Positions 35,424-47,404 of a stretch of 64,000 nucleotides of DNA are shown here, piece by piece; within the stretch, counting starts at the first letter, position 1; each line of letters begins with the position of its first letter. Source of the DNA: Phoronis australis. Taxonomy: Eukaryota; Phoronida; Phoronidae. The stretch lies in assembly GCA_002633005.1 (NCBI GenBank), contig NMRA01000320.1, positions 2,720 through 66,719 on the forward strand, in the 5' to 3' direction. The position numbers and the translations under genes were made by a program. Under the pieces are notes generated by a model. That model saw only the letters and a list, made by a program, of their open reading frames with translations. It ran no database searches and was not told the origin of the DNA.

Positions 35424-36167
35424 TGGTCAGTTACTTCACCAACGTTCAGATGAGTGTAGAGTTTTGTTCCGAGCTTACGAAATGAACGGAATAAAGACTT
35501 TTAGTAACGAAAAGTGTCGTTTGTTTAATCAATTTTGCATACCGGAAAATTTGCTCCCGAAGTACAGCCGCGCGTACTGTGTAGACAAAAAGTAAAAACG
35601 ACGGCTAAATCCGGGTCTTTAGTGAAAATGCGTTTATCGGAATTTCGGAATTTTGATGTGACTGAATGTTCCAACTGTCCCCAGTTAGTGTAGTTAGCTG
35701 GTTATTATGCTCTATCACGACGTTCTGCATGCCTCTAAAAACGGAACGTTTTGGCACTTATTTCATAAGCTTCGAAAACCCGAATAATTTGCCTTGACTC
35801 AGTGGCCGCTTTCCACCCTGACATGCGCCTAAAAGGCCGAGTAAGCTTTGGTATCAGTCTATATAGACGATAAGAGAGAAGTGTCTCATTAAACTAATGA
35901 GTATGAAAACCAATTAACGCAACTTTCAATTTAATCTCCAATTAAAACAAACTTTACGACTGCACATTCATTTTATTTTACCATCGTCGTACAATTTACA
36001 TTCAATATATGTACACGCAACAGAGTCTCAGAGACTTAATTGTTGCTAAGCATGTATGAAGGTGCAGCGTATTTTATACTACAATTAAAGCGTTAGAGTT
36101 AAAAGTGTTCAAAAGCGCTCAAACTGAGCTTATAATTAAGTCCGTCATGGAATGTGACATGAGCGTT

Positions 36168-37259
36168 CTAATCTTCACAGGCCTTGCAACACATCAAGTG
36201 CCGCCACCGTGAAGCGAAACTTTGCGCCTGTGGAGAGGAAGTGGTTGGCTCCTTGCCCATGTTACTGTTTCGTCTGAATCGCGATTTCAAACGCTTGAAA
36301 AGTCCCTCACGTTTCACGGTCTTCAGGTTATCCGTAAAATCATAGTCTTCTGAAACGGAAGAAACAACATCAAGGGGCACACGCGCGAATCGAGACTTCT
36401 TGACGTCTTCTGGATCAATGTCCTCGGTTGTGGGTGGATTGTTGCTACATTGCAATCTTGTGTTGCTTTTCTTGATTTCAGTGTCCACTGAATTATCTGC
36501 CGTAGCAAATAGCAAGTCACACTTGGTCAACGTTGCAACATTAGACGGTCTCTCAACTGCATAGCTTTGAGTGTCCTTTGTGAATGTCTTGGTGATCATA
36601 GAGGAAACTGTCGATTCAGTCGACTCAGTGAATTCAGACAGCCTAGCGTCTTCTAAGTGGTCACTCGGGTCTTTTTTCTTACTACCAGCATCATCAGCGA
36701 AGACAGCGACACCTGACGGTTGGATGACTTCCCGTACAACGTTGTCAACGTCAGCTGGTTTGTTTCTGCCATCCAATTTCACTACTTCTCCCCCTCCTGC
36801 ATTATAGCGACCAATCGATTCTTTCTCCCTCTCCATCTGCTCATGGACATTCTTCTTTCCCCTCTCTTTTTTCTCTTGGGAAATGTGGAACACTTCCTCC
36901 GAAGTGTTTCTTTTACATTTGCTTCTATGGCGGCGCGCTTTGTGGATGCCTGACGAGTTTCCGATTTCACACTCGAATTTGCACTCGGCGACCTGCCCGG
37001 CGATTGCCTTAGATTTGTGGACAACGTCCGCTACGCATCTGACACCAGATTCCATTAATCCAAAATCAATTTCTGCTTTCTCAACAGATTCATCTCCTAA
37101 CCACATTGTCGTGCTTGCAATTGCGATGTTTTTGTACGGGGATCTCCACATGACAGAGCTTACTTTCTCTGTTGTTCTCAGAATAATTTGCCAAACAAAG
37201 TCTATAAACCACGATATCGTGACTTTCACAAAGTCTGGAATGATTCGCAAGTGATCCAT
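36168..37259 (-). CDS. Unknown 363-aa single-exon protein, copy 2 (module Y)
   Basis: Paralogue or allele of 29663-30754, with the same start, stop and length. The N-terminal half looks identical to copy 1. The differences are confined to the C-terminal part, for example SEDYDF for SKDYDF, RRNSNMG for RRNSHMG and DIDPED for NIDPED. AATAAA on the minus strand at 35977-35972. Its left flank is fused to a broken copy of the 23430-24323 exon. Function unknown. Confidence 0.6.
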   Translation of the reverse strand: MDHLRIIPDFVKVTISWFIDFVWQIILRTTEKVSSVMWRSPYKNIAIASTTMWLGDESVEKAEIDFGLMESGVRCVADVVHKSKAIAGQVAECKFECEIGNSSGIHKARRHRSKCKRNTSEEVFHISQEKKERGKKNVHEQMEREKESIGRYNAGGGEVVKLDGRNKPADVDNVVREVIQPSGVAVFADDAGSKKKDPSDHLEDARLSEFTESTESTVSSMITKTFTKDTQSYAVERPSNVATLTKCDLLFATADNSVDTEIKKSNTRLQCSNNPPTTEDIDPEDVKKSRFARVPLDVVSSVSEDYDFTDNLKTVKREGLFKRLKSRFRRNSNMGKEPTTSSPQAQSFASRWRHLMCCKACED

Positions 37260-37489
37260 TTTGAAAAATTTGTAAAGTGAATGCGTCACCTATAGTTCGA
37301 CGTCACCGACACGTCATTCAAATACCAACAAGGAATTGTTGAACTGTTATAACGACTCCCACACACCCAAAGCGCACAATTTCCGGGAATTACCGAAATT
37401 ATAGGCCCATTCAAAAGAAAGAACGCCTATTGGCGTACTTTCGTGAAAATTTCCAGAAGTACACCCATGCAAGTATTTTCAGTATCGTG

Positions 37490-40403
37490 TTTTGAAAATC
37501 TGATGGTTTGTTCTGAAATGTGCATGCCAAGTGTTTTGGATGTAAAGTTTTGTTTTGTTTTTGCGAGACATTAAATTTTGAGATGGAGATTTCACTCAAA
37601 CGATTATCATTTCACGAGATATTTGGTAACTTTGTTGGTAACTAACAGTATCAAGGACATTTTTAACGCACTGTGTTTGCTGAATATGATTTACTGAATT
37701 CTGGACCAATGGAATACTTGCCAGCCTGTGAGATACGTTAAAAGGACGTTTTTTTTTAAATCAGAGTATTTCGCCAGCAAATTTTCCATGATACAAGATG
37801 AAGTTTTCCAGCTCTCCTGAGTAGACTGCTGGTACGCAATAAACCATCCACCATAACTAGGTTAAGCAAGACTTAATTGCAAAACGCCACCATTTTGACA
37901 AGCAGCAATTTGTGTCGCAAAACACCCGTGTTGTACATAACACACGATAGCTAACGGCTGATTTTAACCCTCTCACAGATAAATGCGGGTCTAAACTTTT
38001 CGATGATTTCTCGCCTTGTCGATTAAGATTTTTTGAGTCTCGAGATCCAACGCACTGCTCTTTTCAACTTCCAGCAAGAGGAGAATCTACAATCTCAACA
38101 ATAGCGACACAAGACATTACAGTCGGCGTTTCCGCAGCAGGCGTTAATTGTTGGTTCATAATCGCATTTTTATTGCCGAATGGTTCTCTAAACGTGGCCC
38201 TAACTCCAACAAAGGCATGGTGTAAGGTGGCAAAGACGGAGGAATCTGGCACCACATAGTACGAAGTGCCGCAATAGTACCGAGACAATGCGGGGGCACA
38301 GAACTGCAAGTTTGTTATTGGTTAAGATCCTGCTTGGCCCATGAAGTAACACGGCGTAACGTACGTTTGACTTGAAGTAATAACAAGCTGTCTGTTATGT
38401 CGAAGCCATTAAGTCATCTCCAAGTTGACTGAAGCAACAATTTGTGGCTAATTTCATAACGTTAAGGGACGCGAGATGAGCTTTATTCCCTTCCACACAA
38501 ACATGTCAGGAATGCTTACTTTTTAAAAGTGTTTATTACGAAAAGTATGATGTACAATATTAATAATTAACACAGAAAGCACCAGAAGGCATGTCATTGA
38601 CACATTGTAAAGGTTCGTTGACGCACTGATTGCTCCGTTAGGGCGATTAAAATTGTAATTGGTCCTCTGCTGTTTATGCACTGCATTCAGATGGTAGCAC
38701 AAGGAGAATATAGACCAGTTGATCAAAACTGGTATCATTCACTATAATATCAGAAATTGGACAAAGCATAATGTGAAAATACAGACACCAATTGTGGGTT
38801 CATAGGTGTTCAGCTGACTGCACTTGAAGTGCAAATAGCCGTTTAGATCCATTATAAATCGCATAAAGTACTGAGATAGCAGACAAATTCCAATTAGTCC
38901 TGAAAATTCTGCGATTCTTTAAAAATGAAATCGAAAAAGGATGGAAAATGCTAATGTGACCTATAGGTCCTTCACAGATTTGAAGACACCGTTTCTAAAA
39001 TAATTTGCTTGAAATCTGATTAAGGCTGCATTTTGTTCTATTTAGCTGACTAAAAATGAAAATCCAGTTACGCTTTTTATTCTCATATTCCTAACTGTGA
39101 TAGGATTCTATTCCCCTTACCAACACCAACATCAAAACCATCAGCTTAACGCTCCACACTTTACTGGAGCTGGAAAATGCTAAAATTAAGAGTTCAAAAA
39201 TAGTGCTTGTACACATTGCCTGCGACTTGAGTTGGTCACGGACTTGGAATCCTATCACAGAAATAAATATTATGGGACATATTTCAAGAGAGTAAATGGC
39301 CTAATTTGATTCTCAATTTTTTATCTGACAGGGTAACATGCAGCTGCAACATTTCTCACTATGATCTTGAAGGTAAGACCAAGGTTGCCAAATTCATCTG
39401 ACACCTGGAGGTAAACTGCCTGCACCCTAGTACGAGCTATCAACAAAATCTAAAAGCTCATTTTACTAGTCAAAATTTCGTTTTGTTACAGTGACCTTGA
39501 AAATAATATCAAGGTCACCAAAATCAACTGGTGCTTCGTAGGTATTGCCTCACTTACACCTTGGTACATAATATGAACATTATGTGAAGCTTCGTTCTTG
39601 AGATATCAAGACAACAACATTTTCCTTACTCGCAAGTCAAAACTTAATTTTCTCACTGTGACCTTGAAAATGAGGCCAAGGTCACCAAAATCAACAGGAG
39701 CATGGAAATGCCCCACCTACATCACGTGAACAAAATCTAAACCTTCATTCTTGAGATATCGCCCCAACAACGATGAGCAATGTGTGGACCTGAATACTGT
39801 CTAATGCTTTGCGCTAACGAGCAGCAGGGTACAATTACCGAGTATAACTGATAACTGCTATTACACAATGTGTAGATTTCACCAAGAGGCAGATCCATTA
39901 CAAGGATGTTTATCGCAAAAATTCTTAATGTACCAAGTTTTCCAAAAAGAGCCCCCACAAACATAAATCCCCATGGGGCTCTTTCGAAAATAACGTTTGA
40001 AAAAGCCACCAAGGGGTCTCTTAGGACATGAATTTGAGTATTCTTCCAACTGGCCTACTATAAAACAAAAAATATTTAACCCGTCCAGGTTATGTTTTTT
40101 GATGTTGGACATTTCATGCACCAAGGATACATTATGAGGTGCACAAATCTTGTCCTGAAATTTATCAGCAGTGTACACAAAATGCAGATCTTAAAAACAG
40201 GGCTGAATTAGGATGCAAGTTTCCGAAAGAGCCCACCAATTTCTCTGAGAGACCCTCTGGGCTCTTTTAGAATGCACAGTAAGTTGGGTTAACTGAAAGT
40301 TTCCAAAATCCCCTGTAATAGGAATCTGTTCGTGGTTGCAATCACTTTGGCTCCAAGACTGCAGAACACAATTCAAATTGGGTGGTTATGGTGAACACGA
40401 TCA
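37490..40403. other. Intergenic region between module Y and the zinc-finger gene
   Basis: Contains segment Z (38663-38924), the everted half-site repeats, and a short protein-like open frame on the minus strand (38064-38309). Nothing else recognisable. Confidence 0.5.
39361..39686. repeat. Three everted nuclear-receptor-like half-site pairs
   Basis: GTGACCTTGA and TCAAGGTCACC-type half-sites in everted pairs at 39491-39519 and 39658-39686, with a degenerate one at 39361-39389. They are embedded in longer homologous units (CACCAAAATCAAC follows each good copy), so this is a diverged tandem repeat downstream of the zinc-finger gene. Confidence 0.6.
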
Positions 40404-41891
40404 CTAAAAACTTGCGTGTTTTCTACTATGGACAACCAGATAAGCTTTCTGAGTAAATGACTTCCCACACACCTGACAACTGTATGGTCTCTCACCGGTG
40501 TGAGTTCTTTTGTGGATAACAAGGCCGCGCTGCGTAGCAAATGCCTTTCCACACTCACAGCAACTGTATGGTCTCTCGCCCGTATGTGTTCTTCTGTGAG
40601 CAACGAGATAACACTTCTGAGTAAACGACTTTTCACAATCCTCACAATTGTATGGCCTCTCACCTGTGTGATCCCTAGTGTGAACAATAAGACTACCTTG
40701 TGTTTGAAATGACTTTCCGCATTCACTGCAGCGGTATGGCCTCTCACCCGTGTGTGTTCTCCTGTGATCAACCAGATAACATTTTTGTGCGAAAGACTTT
40801 CCACACTGGGAACACTGGTATGGCCTCTTGGCAATGTGTGACCTGCTGTGGATGACAAGACTGCGTTGCGATTTAAATGACTTTCCGCATTCACTACAGC
40901 TGTATGGCCTCTCACCAGTGTGTGTTCTCCTATGATTAATTAGGTAACGCAATTGTAAAAATGACTTTCCACACTCAGAACACTTATATTTCCCCACACT
41001 GTCATGTGTTCTCCTATGAACAATGAGGTTCCCTTGTGTTTTAAATGACATTCTGCATTCGCTGCAGCTATATGGCCTCTCACCAGTGTGTATTCTCTCA
41101 TGATCGATCAGACAAGAATTTCGACTGAATGACTTTTCACAATATGAACAGCTGTATGGCTTCTCACCAGTGTGTTGCCTGGTGTGAAAAACAAGACTAC
41201 GACGTGCTTTAAATGACTTCATACATATACTACAACTATATGGCTTCTCACCAGTGTGCTTTGTCATGTGTTCCACCAGGTGACCTTTTTGAATGAAAAA
41301 CTTGCCACACTCCAAACATCTGTGTGACCTCTTCTTTTCATAGTGCATTTTGCTATGTTCAGAGAGATCCCATTTTCTCTTAAACGACTTTCCACATTCA
41401 AAACAGCTGAAGCGTCTTTCATCGGTGTGTGTTAACATGTGTTTTTCAAAACAAGCTAAGTCACCAAACACTTCACCGCAGTTACTACAGAGAAGCTGGA
41501 CTTGAGATTTCATGCAGGTCACTAGATACTGCCCACGCACATTAGCTTCTGGCAAATCGCCTACAAATCCCTTGGTAACAGGAGACACATTTCTCATGGA
41601 TGACCCATCACGTAAATCACTAACAGCATCACTGTCCAGAGTAATGTCATCATAACACTCCAGCTTAAACTCAGCAGGCTGAAACATATTCTGCACACTA
41701 CAACAGACTACTTCATGGTCAGGTCCTTCGTTAAGTTCCTGTTTGATTACTGGCTCTATATAGCTACCAATGTTGACGTTGCCGCTGGGACATCCAGAAA
41801 CAGCATTGCAACAAGCATCGTACTGTTTTTTGTGATAGGTCAAAGTTTCACAAGGTTCCTGTTTTATGTAAGGTACACCATAACTTTCCAT
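40404..41891 (-). CDS. C2H2 zinc-finger protein with 13 fingers
   Basis: Probable nuclear DNA-binding transcription factor of 495 aa, with the coding part in one exon. A 3' splice site lies just before the ATG (minus-strand TTTCAG, exon start near 41899), so a 5' non-coding exon lies upstream. The N-terminal third is acidic and carries two IKQE motifs (YIKQEP, VIKQEL) that fit the SUMO consensus. No KRAB, BTB or ZAD domain is visible. Thirteen C-x2-C-x12-H-x3-H fingers occupy about residues 134-492, most joined by TGE[KR]PY linkers. Fingers 6-13 alternate between two types (xQGSLIVH and QKxYLVxH), evidence of growth by two-finger duplication. Target and orthologue are not identifiable by eye. 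Confidence 0.93.
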   Translation of the reverse strand: MESYGVPYIKQEPCETLTYHKKQYDACCNAVSGCPSGNVNIGSYIEPVIKQELNEGPDHEVVCCSVQNMFQPAEFKLECYDDITLDSDAVSDLRDGSSMRNVSPVTKGFVGDLPEANVRGQYLVTCMKSQVQLLCSNCGEVFGDLACFEKHMLTHTDERRFSCFECGKSFKRKWDLSEHSKMHYEKKRSHRCLECGKFFIQKGHLVEHMTKHTGEKPYSCSICMKSFKARRSLVFHTRQHTGEKPYSCSYCEKSFSRNSCLIDHERIHTGERPYSCSECRMSFKTQGNLIVHRRTHDSVGKYKCSECGKSFLQLRYLINHRRTHTGERPYSCSECGKSFKSQRSLVIHSRSHIAKRPYQCSQCGKSFAQKCYLVDHRRTHTGERPYRCSECGKSFQTQGSLIVHTRDHTGERPYNCEDCEKSFTQKCYLVAHRRTHTGERPYSCCECGKAFATQRGLVIHKRTHTGERPYSCQVCGKSFTQKAYLVVHSRKHASF

Positions 41892-42734
41892 GGCTCAGCC
41901 TGAAAGTGGAAAAGACAACAGACAAAGATTAAGAGCACAGTGTACCTAAGTATAAGTCCTCTACACTTATCACTAAATAGTAAATGATAATTCAATATCT
42001 AGGCTCGTGCTAGCCGCTAGCTAGCGTCGATTTCTAAGTGGCAATGGTGATGGTAGAGCTAGGTCCATTCGGCAACTTGGCGAAGGCTTTTACAACTTGA
42101 CAATTAAAATTAATTTCGGGAAACCTACTCGCGTGTCAATTCACAGTCAGCTTGAATCAAGTCGCGCCGCAAATGACATTCTTACTTCGACTCAGAGCCC
42201 TAAAAATAAAAAGCGAATGTTCCATTTCATGTCCCTCACCCCCCCCCTGAAATCACTCTTTTACCGCAACGAAATGTTCAACCGTGTAGGGGGGAGGGGG
42301 GAAGGAGGGGTGCTACTTGTCGTCTGCAAGAAACAATGTCAGGACTATTTCTGAGGCGGCCGAAAGAAAGCACGGTAAAGCAAATGTCAATTTCTTACTT
42401 AATGAATTTTATGTTCACTACTCTACATGATTTAGCTTTATTTTGTTATGTTAATGTTTTTGGACCTAAATGTCTTACTCATCAAAATGACCGCGAGAGT
42501 GGCATATCCTCATCGTAACCCAGGGATAAGGGGAATCCCTACCCAATTTTTTCAGGTCAAAATCAATGAAATGCATAACTTGGGGATAGGGGCAACCACT
42601 GCCCGATTTTTTGGGTCAACATCAATGAAATGCCCATGTGGCCGACGTATCCACACTGTAACCCAGGGACAGGGGGTAACCTACCCATTTTTTAGGTCAA
42701 CATCATGCCCATGTGGGCGGCATACCCCTGCCGN

Positions 42735-42900
42735 GTCAAATCCATCTGAAAACGGGAGGATAGCGTCATCTCACTAATAGGTGCCTACATACCAAATTTC
42801 ATGAAGATCCGTTAAGGACTTGTGAAGATACAAAGGTAAGCGTAAAAAATTAAAATTGCCACTAGGGGGCACACCGGTAGTCGGATCCGTCCAAAAGTCG
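42735..42900. repeat. 1.3-kb dispersed repeat, partial reversed copy
   Basis: Reverse complement of the block near 15720-15860, including GCCACTAGGGGGCAC. It starts directly at the contig join at 42734. Confidence 0.6.
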
Positions 42901-42932
42901 TCATCTTCCGTTGTTAAATCATATAAATATAC

Positions 42933-43427
42933 CAGGGCTTGGAATGACCAATGACAAAAAACGCGGAAACTTTTACGGCCCAAATCATGCCCGATAACCA
43001 GCCTTGAAACGGTCAATGTGAACATTTCCCCGACAAAAATCGGGAGGACTAAAAAAAAAAAATAAAAAAAAAAAACGTTACCACCATCAGTAGCATGCGT
43101 CTGCGTCCTTTTAGCTCGCCCGTCCACTCCCAAACCACACATTTTTGGCTGCAGAGCGGTAGTATTAGTCGCCGCCCTTAACAATAACACGAGACGCCAT
43201 TGACAATCCCACCAGGCTGTCCCAGATGCAATGTTCCTCCGAAACATAAAGAGCAACTTCCGCTTTTCGAGGTGAACGTCGTCTGCAACGCCGCGGTAAG
43301 AAAGGAATTTGCCGCGGAAATTTTATATCAAATCCGATTTTTTTACGCAGAAATATTATAAAATACGCGGACAGAACATTTGAAAAAAAGCGGAAATCTG
43401 CGTTTCCGCGGAAAATTCCAAGCCCTG
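42933..43427 (-). mobile_element. hAT-like MITE, second copy
   Basis: Reverse-oriented relative of 51286-51784, with the same CAGGGCTTGGAAT ends and an A-rich interruption near 43050-43075. It lies upstream of the zinc-finger gene. Confidence 0.8.
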
Positions 43428-46400
43428 AGTACACCTACGTCGCTACGACCTTAATGACCTCTGTTGTTATTAGAAATATTATTAGTTGAAGAGGAGCTCA
43501 TAATAAAGATAAAATGATAGAAGAAATACTACACCTACGAGTAAAGAACGAAACAAATAAGCAAAACATTTACGGAACTTAGTCGAGTCGGCACAGGCAC
43601 CTTTATTTATTTCATGCAACTAGGCAAAGGTGCCTCCGGCCATTACATGATCAGTCAGTTAATCGCGGTGTTGCATAAGCCAAGGCTACGAGGTTCCTCT
43701 AAGGGTTGGTCTCTTTGTACTCCAGAACTGTATAAATAGCAGCGTAAACCTTAAAAAAATCATTCACTTCATTTAGACCTACCGAAAAAATACGCTCCTG
43801 TAAACCTGTTGGTGTGCAACGACAATATGGACTTTAACAAAAATTTGTTACCTCGCAATATCTCAGCTTTGCATCGTGACTGCAGTTGTAATATTTAAGT
43901 CCGTAGGTCAATATGCTATTACAGTACAATTAAATGAAGTAACTTTTTAACACATATTTTATACGAAACCACTGCGAAACATCAAACGTGTAGAAAAATA
44001 TTTGCGATGATGACCATTTTACAATCAACAGGTGGCGCTTTCAATTATTCGTTGTCAACCCATGTATATCATTTTCCGAAATGCTGGTTAGATTTGCAAA
44101 GAGGTTGATGTAATTTGGGAGTTTCATAGTGGCGCAAGCAGTAAGTAAAATAATGCGTGTCACATTACACACTATGCACACCCCTTTTTTGAATGAAGAC
44201 ACACCCTGCGGCCTGCAATTATTACTATCTGTATGAAAACGTCTATAAACATTGAAGTATGAACTTATGAAGACTGTCAGACCCAGTGTCGTACCAGGCT
44301 GCAAAGCGAAAGGACAGCAATGATGCTGTGCAGGAACTTGAAATCTTGCTTAATCTCAATGTCCGAACTTGGAATACACGAGGACACTTGACAAGTTCAC
44401 TCAAATAATCACATTCCCATTACAAATTCTCATTTCACTGACTAAACCCAATTACATATAATTTTAACCAACTAACTATTGGCAATCTTATTCATTCTTA
44501 TTGATTCTTATTCACCAAACAGCAATTGATTTAACCATTCACATGTTCCTCCGATTCTGTGACACAAGTTGCGGTAAAGAAGAAAATAGGTGACCGTGAA
44601 GCCAATAATTACAGATTCTTTACTGAGCAAAATTTTTCACCTGATTGCCTTAATCATATTCAATTCTAAGTTCATACATAAACGATCTTGAGATTAAACA
44701 GGATTCCAAGTTCAAGCACAGCAAAGCTACCGACCGGGAGGAGGTTTCTTTCTTCCCGTGTAAGATTTTTTGGTTTTATAGTAGCTGATTTTGTTTTCCT
44801 GGCAACATTTTTTAAAATTTTTATTTTTGATCCTGTCCCAAGAGAACCCCCTGCCCCCCCCCTCTGTTCACCAGCTTCTGTTGATTAATAAGGAACAAAT
44901 GTGGCCACATGATTATAGAAGTAGGTAAATTTTATTAACTTAAAAAATTTGAATAGCATCATTGAATTGAGGTGAAACATAACAAGAAAAAATTCTTTTA
45001 TTAAACCTATGAAGGCACTGAAGAGGCAGTTTATGAAACTGTTAAATATGAAAACTTTCTTCTGCCTTCTTATGTGCAATGCCATAAGTGAAATGAATTT
45101 GCAACAGTTGATGGGTGCCATCACTGGATTTGTAACATACTTGCTGTTATTTTGCAGGAAGGTCTGAACTTCCAATTTGTTAGTTGCCATGGCTTGTTAT
45201 GTGATTCATCACCGCTTGTTAATAGCATGTCTGGTCACAGATTTGTTGCTCTGCTCCCATTATCTTTTAAACTGTGATAAGAGGTCATAACTTGGTGGAG
45301 AATGTGAATAGATTTTAACGATTGAAACATAATTCTAGCATTTTTCATCAAAATTTTCAGTTGGAAATACCACAATAAAAAATGTTTTCCACAGGAATGT
45401 AATACCACGCGGTGCTTGTCAGTGCTTTGTAATCAGTGTCCATTGCTAATAGCCATCCCTCTAAGGCGCTAAGGGTACTCCAACTTGAGGGTGGTCAAAT
45501 TCAGAGGCTGGGCAAAATTGTTATTGCTGTTCAAGTGTAGAGCATTTTAATCAACATCATTTTCTTGCATCAATCTCTGGCTTTTATAGCACATGCCATT
45601 TGCTAATGTTTTGCGGATATCTTGCGGGAGATGAAGACTACTACGACAAAGCAAAATTTGCTCTGAAATCTGGTTTGCTGGTGGTCAAGTACGAAGGACT
45701 TCGAAATGAAACCAATTCTCATAATTTGTGTTGTGAATTGTACGCAAACTTATGAAGAACAGTTGTGAGAAAATTTGCAAAAAAACATTGTCTCTCTAAT
45801 TCATGGTGCTCAAACATCACACATATTATTACTCTACAAATTTAGCTTCAAAATAATGTTACAATGGCTCATAGCCCATTTGCTTTGCTCAAGGAAGAGT
45901 TTGGTTCTTAGTTACTTTAAGTTTATGTCACATTTTATTTCCCAAGTTTTTCACTGAGTGGTTCCAAAGCTGTGTGTTATGTTTTATACCAACGCTAGTC
46001 TTGTATGCACCCACAAAGACATCATCGCTTTTAAAAATGTCATAGTAACTCTAGAATTTAAGTCATGTACATGGTGTATGCAGACAGATTTACCATCTTA
46101 ACAATGGCAGGCTGGCCAGGTCTTCTTGCTATAGTCTTTGCATTCAATTTCTATTAGCATTAAAGTCTTGAAGGTTGTGATCACCATGCCCTTCTGCTCA
46201 CAAGGTCACTCAAGCAGAAAGCTAAATGTTTTGGTTTACAGTACAACTGATTCACTTAAATTAGTATCTTGTCAATGTAAAGGGAACAGCGTGCTATGTG
46301 AAACCATTGAGCAGCAACTGAATAGACAGTTGTTTAAGAAAAGTTACAGAAAATGAACGAAAGAATAGACATTATGAAATATTGAAATATGTATATGAAT

Positions 46401-47387
46401 CAGATTGTGTCTTAGTGTGGAATGGAAGAAATCTGACCAAGTCATCGTTTTTGAGATGTTCGTCGGACTCTAATGATAAAAATGGCAAGGTGCAAGGCTA
46501 AAAATCCCTCGCGCTATTCGAGCCTTGTTTCAGAGTTAACATAATGAGTTATGTTAAGAATGCCCTACAGCAGATAGAGCACTAGATGGTTCAACAGTGA
46601 CACGATATAGGATAAAGTGAAAACACGCATTTTAAAATAAAAGCCTATGAGCATTTATTTGGTGTTACAACTTCTGGTGTCAAGTGTCCAGATAGTGGGG
46701 TGTTTATTCGGAAAATTTTCTCTTAAAAACCCATTCAGTGTCAACTTTTGGTCACAAATTCAGTTTTGTGGACCATTAATCATTTATAAAAATAACCGAA
46801 GGGTTAGCGAATATGTATTTATTAACTTGATTTAGACCAGTTACTGCTGCGGGTCTCATCTCATTCCTTATTTCTCAGATTAGATGTGAATTCAGTGTTT
46901 GGAGAGAATTGACATTTCTTTACTGCTGCAGATCTTACGACAGAAATTTGAGTAATAAACTTGAGATATGTCCGAGGATGAGATATTTTTAAGCTTGGTG
47001 CTTAGCCAGTGTAATTATTCGTTTCCCTACCTCCAAGACAAAGAAGATGTCTATATGGGACTATCTCAGTATTATTTCTAGACTATAAACAGTGACTTCA
47101 ATAGTATGTATTGTGTAGCAATCACCATCCAACTCTCAAGAGTACTCATTGAACAGTCCTTATTCCTTCTAACTGCTAACTAAGGGAGATGATGTAAAAT
47201 CGTTTACAGCAAAATCTTCACCCAAACCTGGCCTTGTAGATGTTTCTGAAACTCTACATAAAAATATTCAACATTTTGAAATGCGTGCATGGCTCAAACA
47301 GGTTTTGTACAATTCGTATTTCATAAGAAATTTCTACTAGTGAGATGTTCAACATCTCTGAGATTAACCCAAGTCATTGTTTTTCAG
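43428..47387. other. Region between the zinc-finger gene and TANGO2
   Basis: AT-rich, no gene recognised. It should contain the promoter and non-coding first exon of TANGO2. Confidence 0.5.
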
Positions 47388-47404
47388 ACAACAGACCTTC
47401 TATA

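Larger units (their letters stand above)
32096..38924. repeat. Mosaic duplication block: Z - X - Y - Z
   Basis: 32096-32356 matches 38663-38924 (segment Z). 32358-35423 is module X. 35424-37488 is module Y, matching about 28915-30984. The X/Y fusion falls inside the exon copy at a short TGGCTTGG junction. Block boundaries differ from those at 28440-32094, where Y is followed by X. Confidence 0.7.

Noticed and set aside
40373-40915. 180-codon frame on the minus strand
   Set aside because: Out-of-frame shadow of the zinc-finger array.
42774-43256. 160-codon minus-strand frame near the zinc-finger gene
   Set aside because: Lies across a fragment of the 1.3-kb repeat and the hAT-like MITE; no conserved domain.
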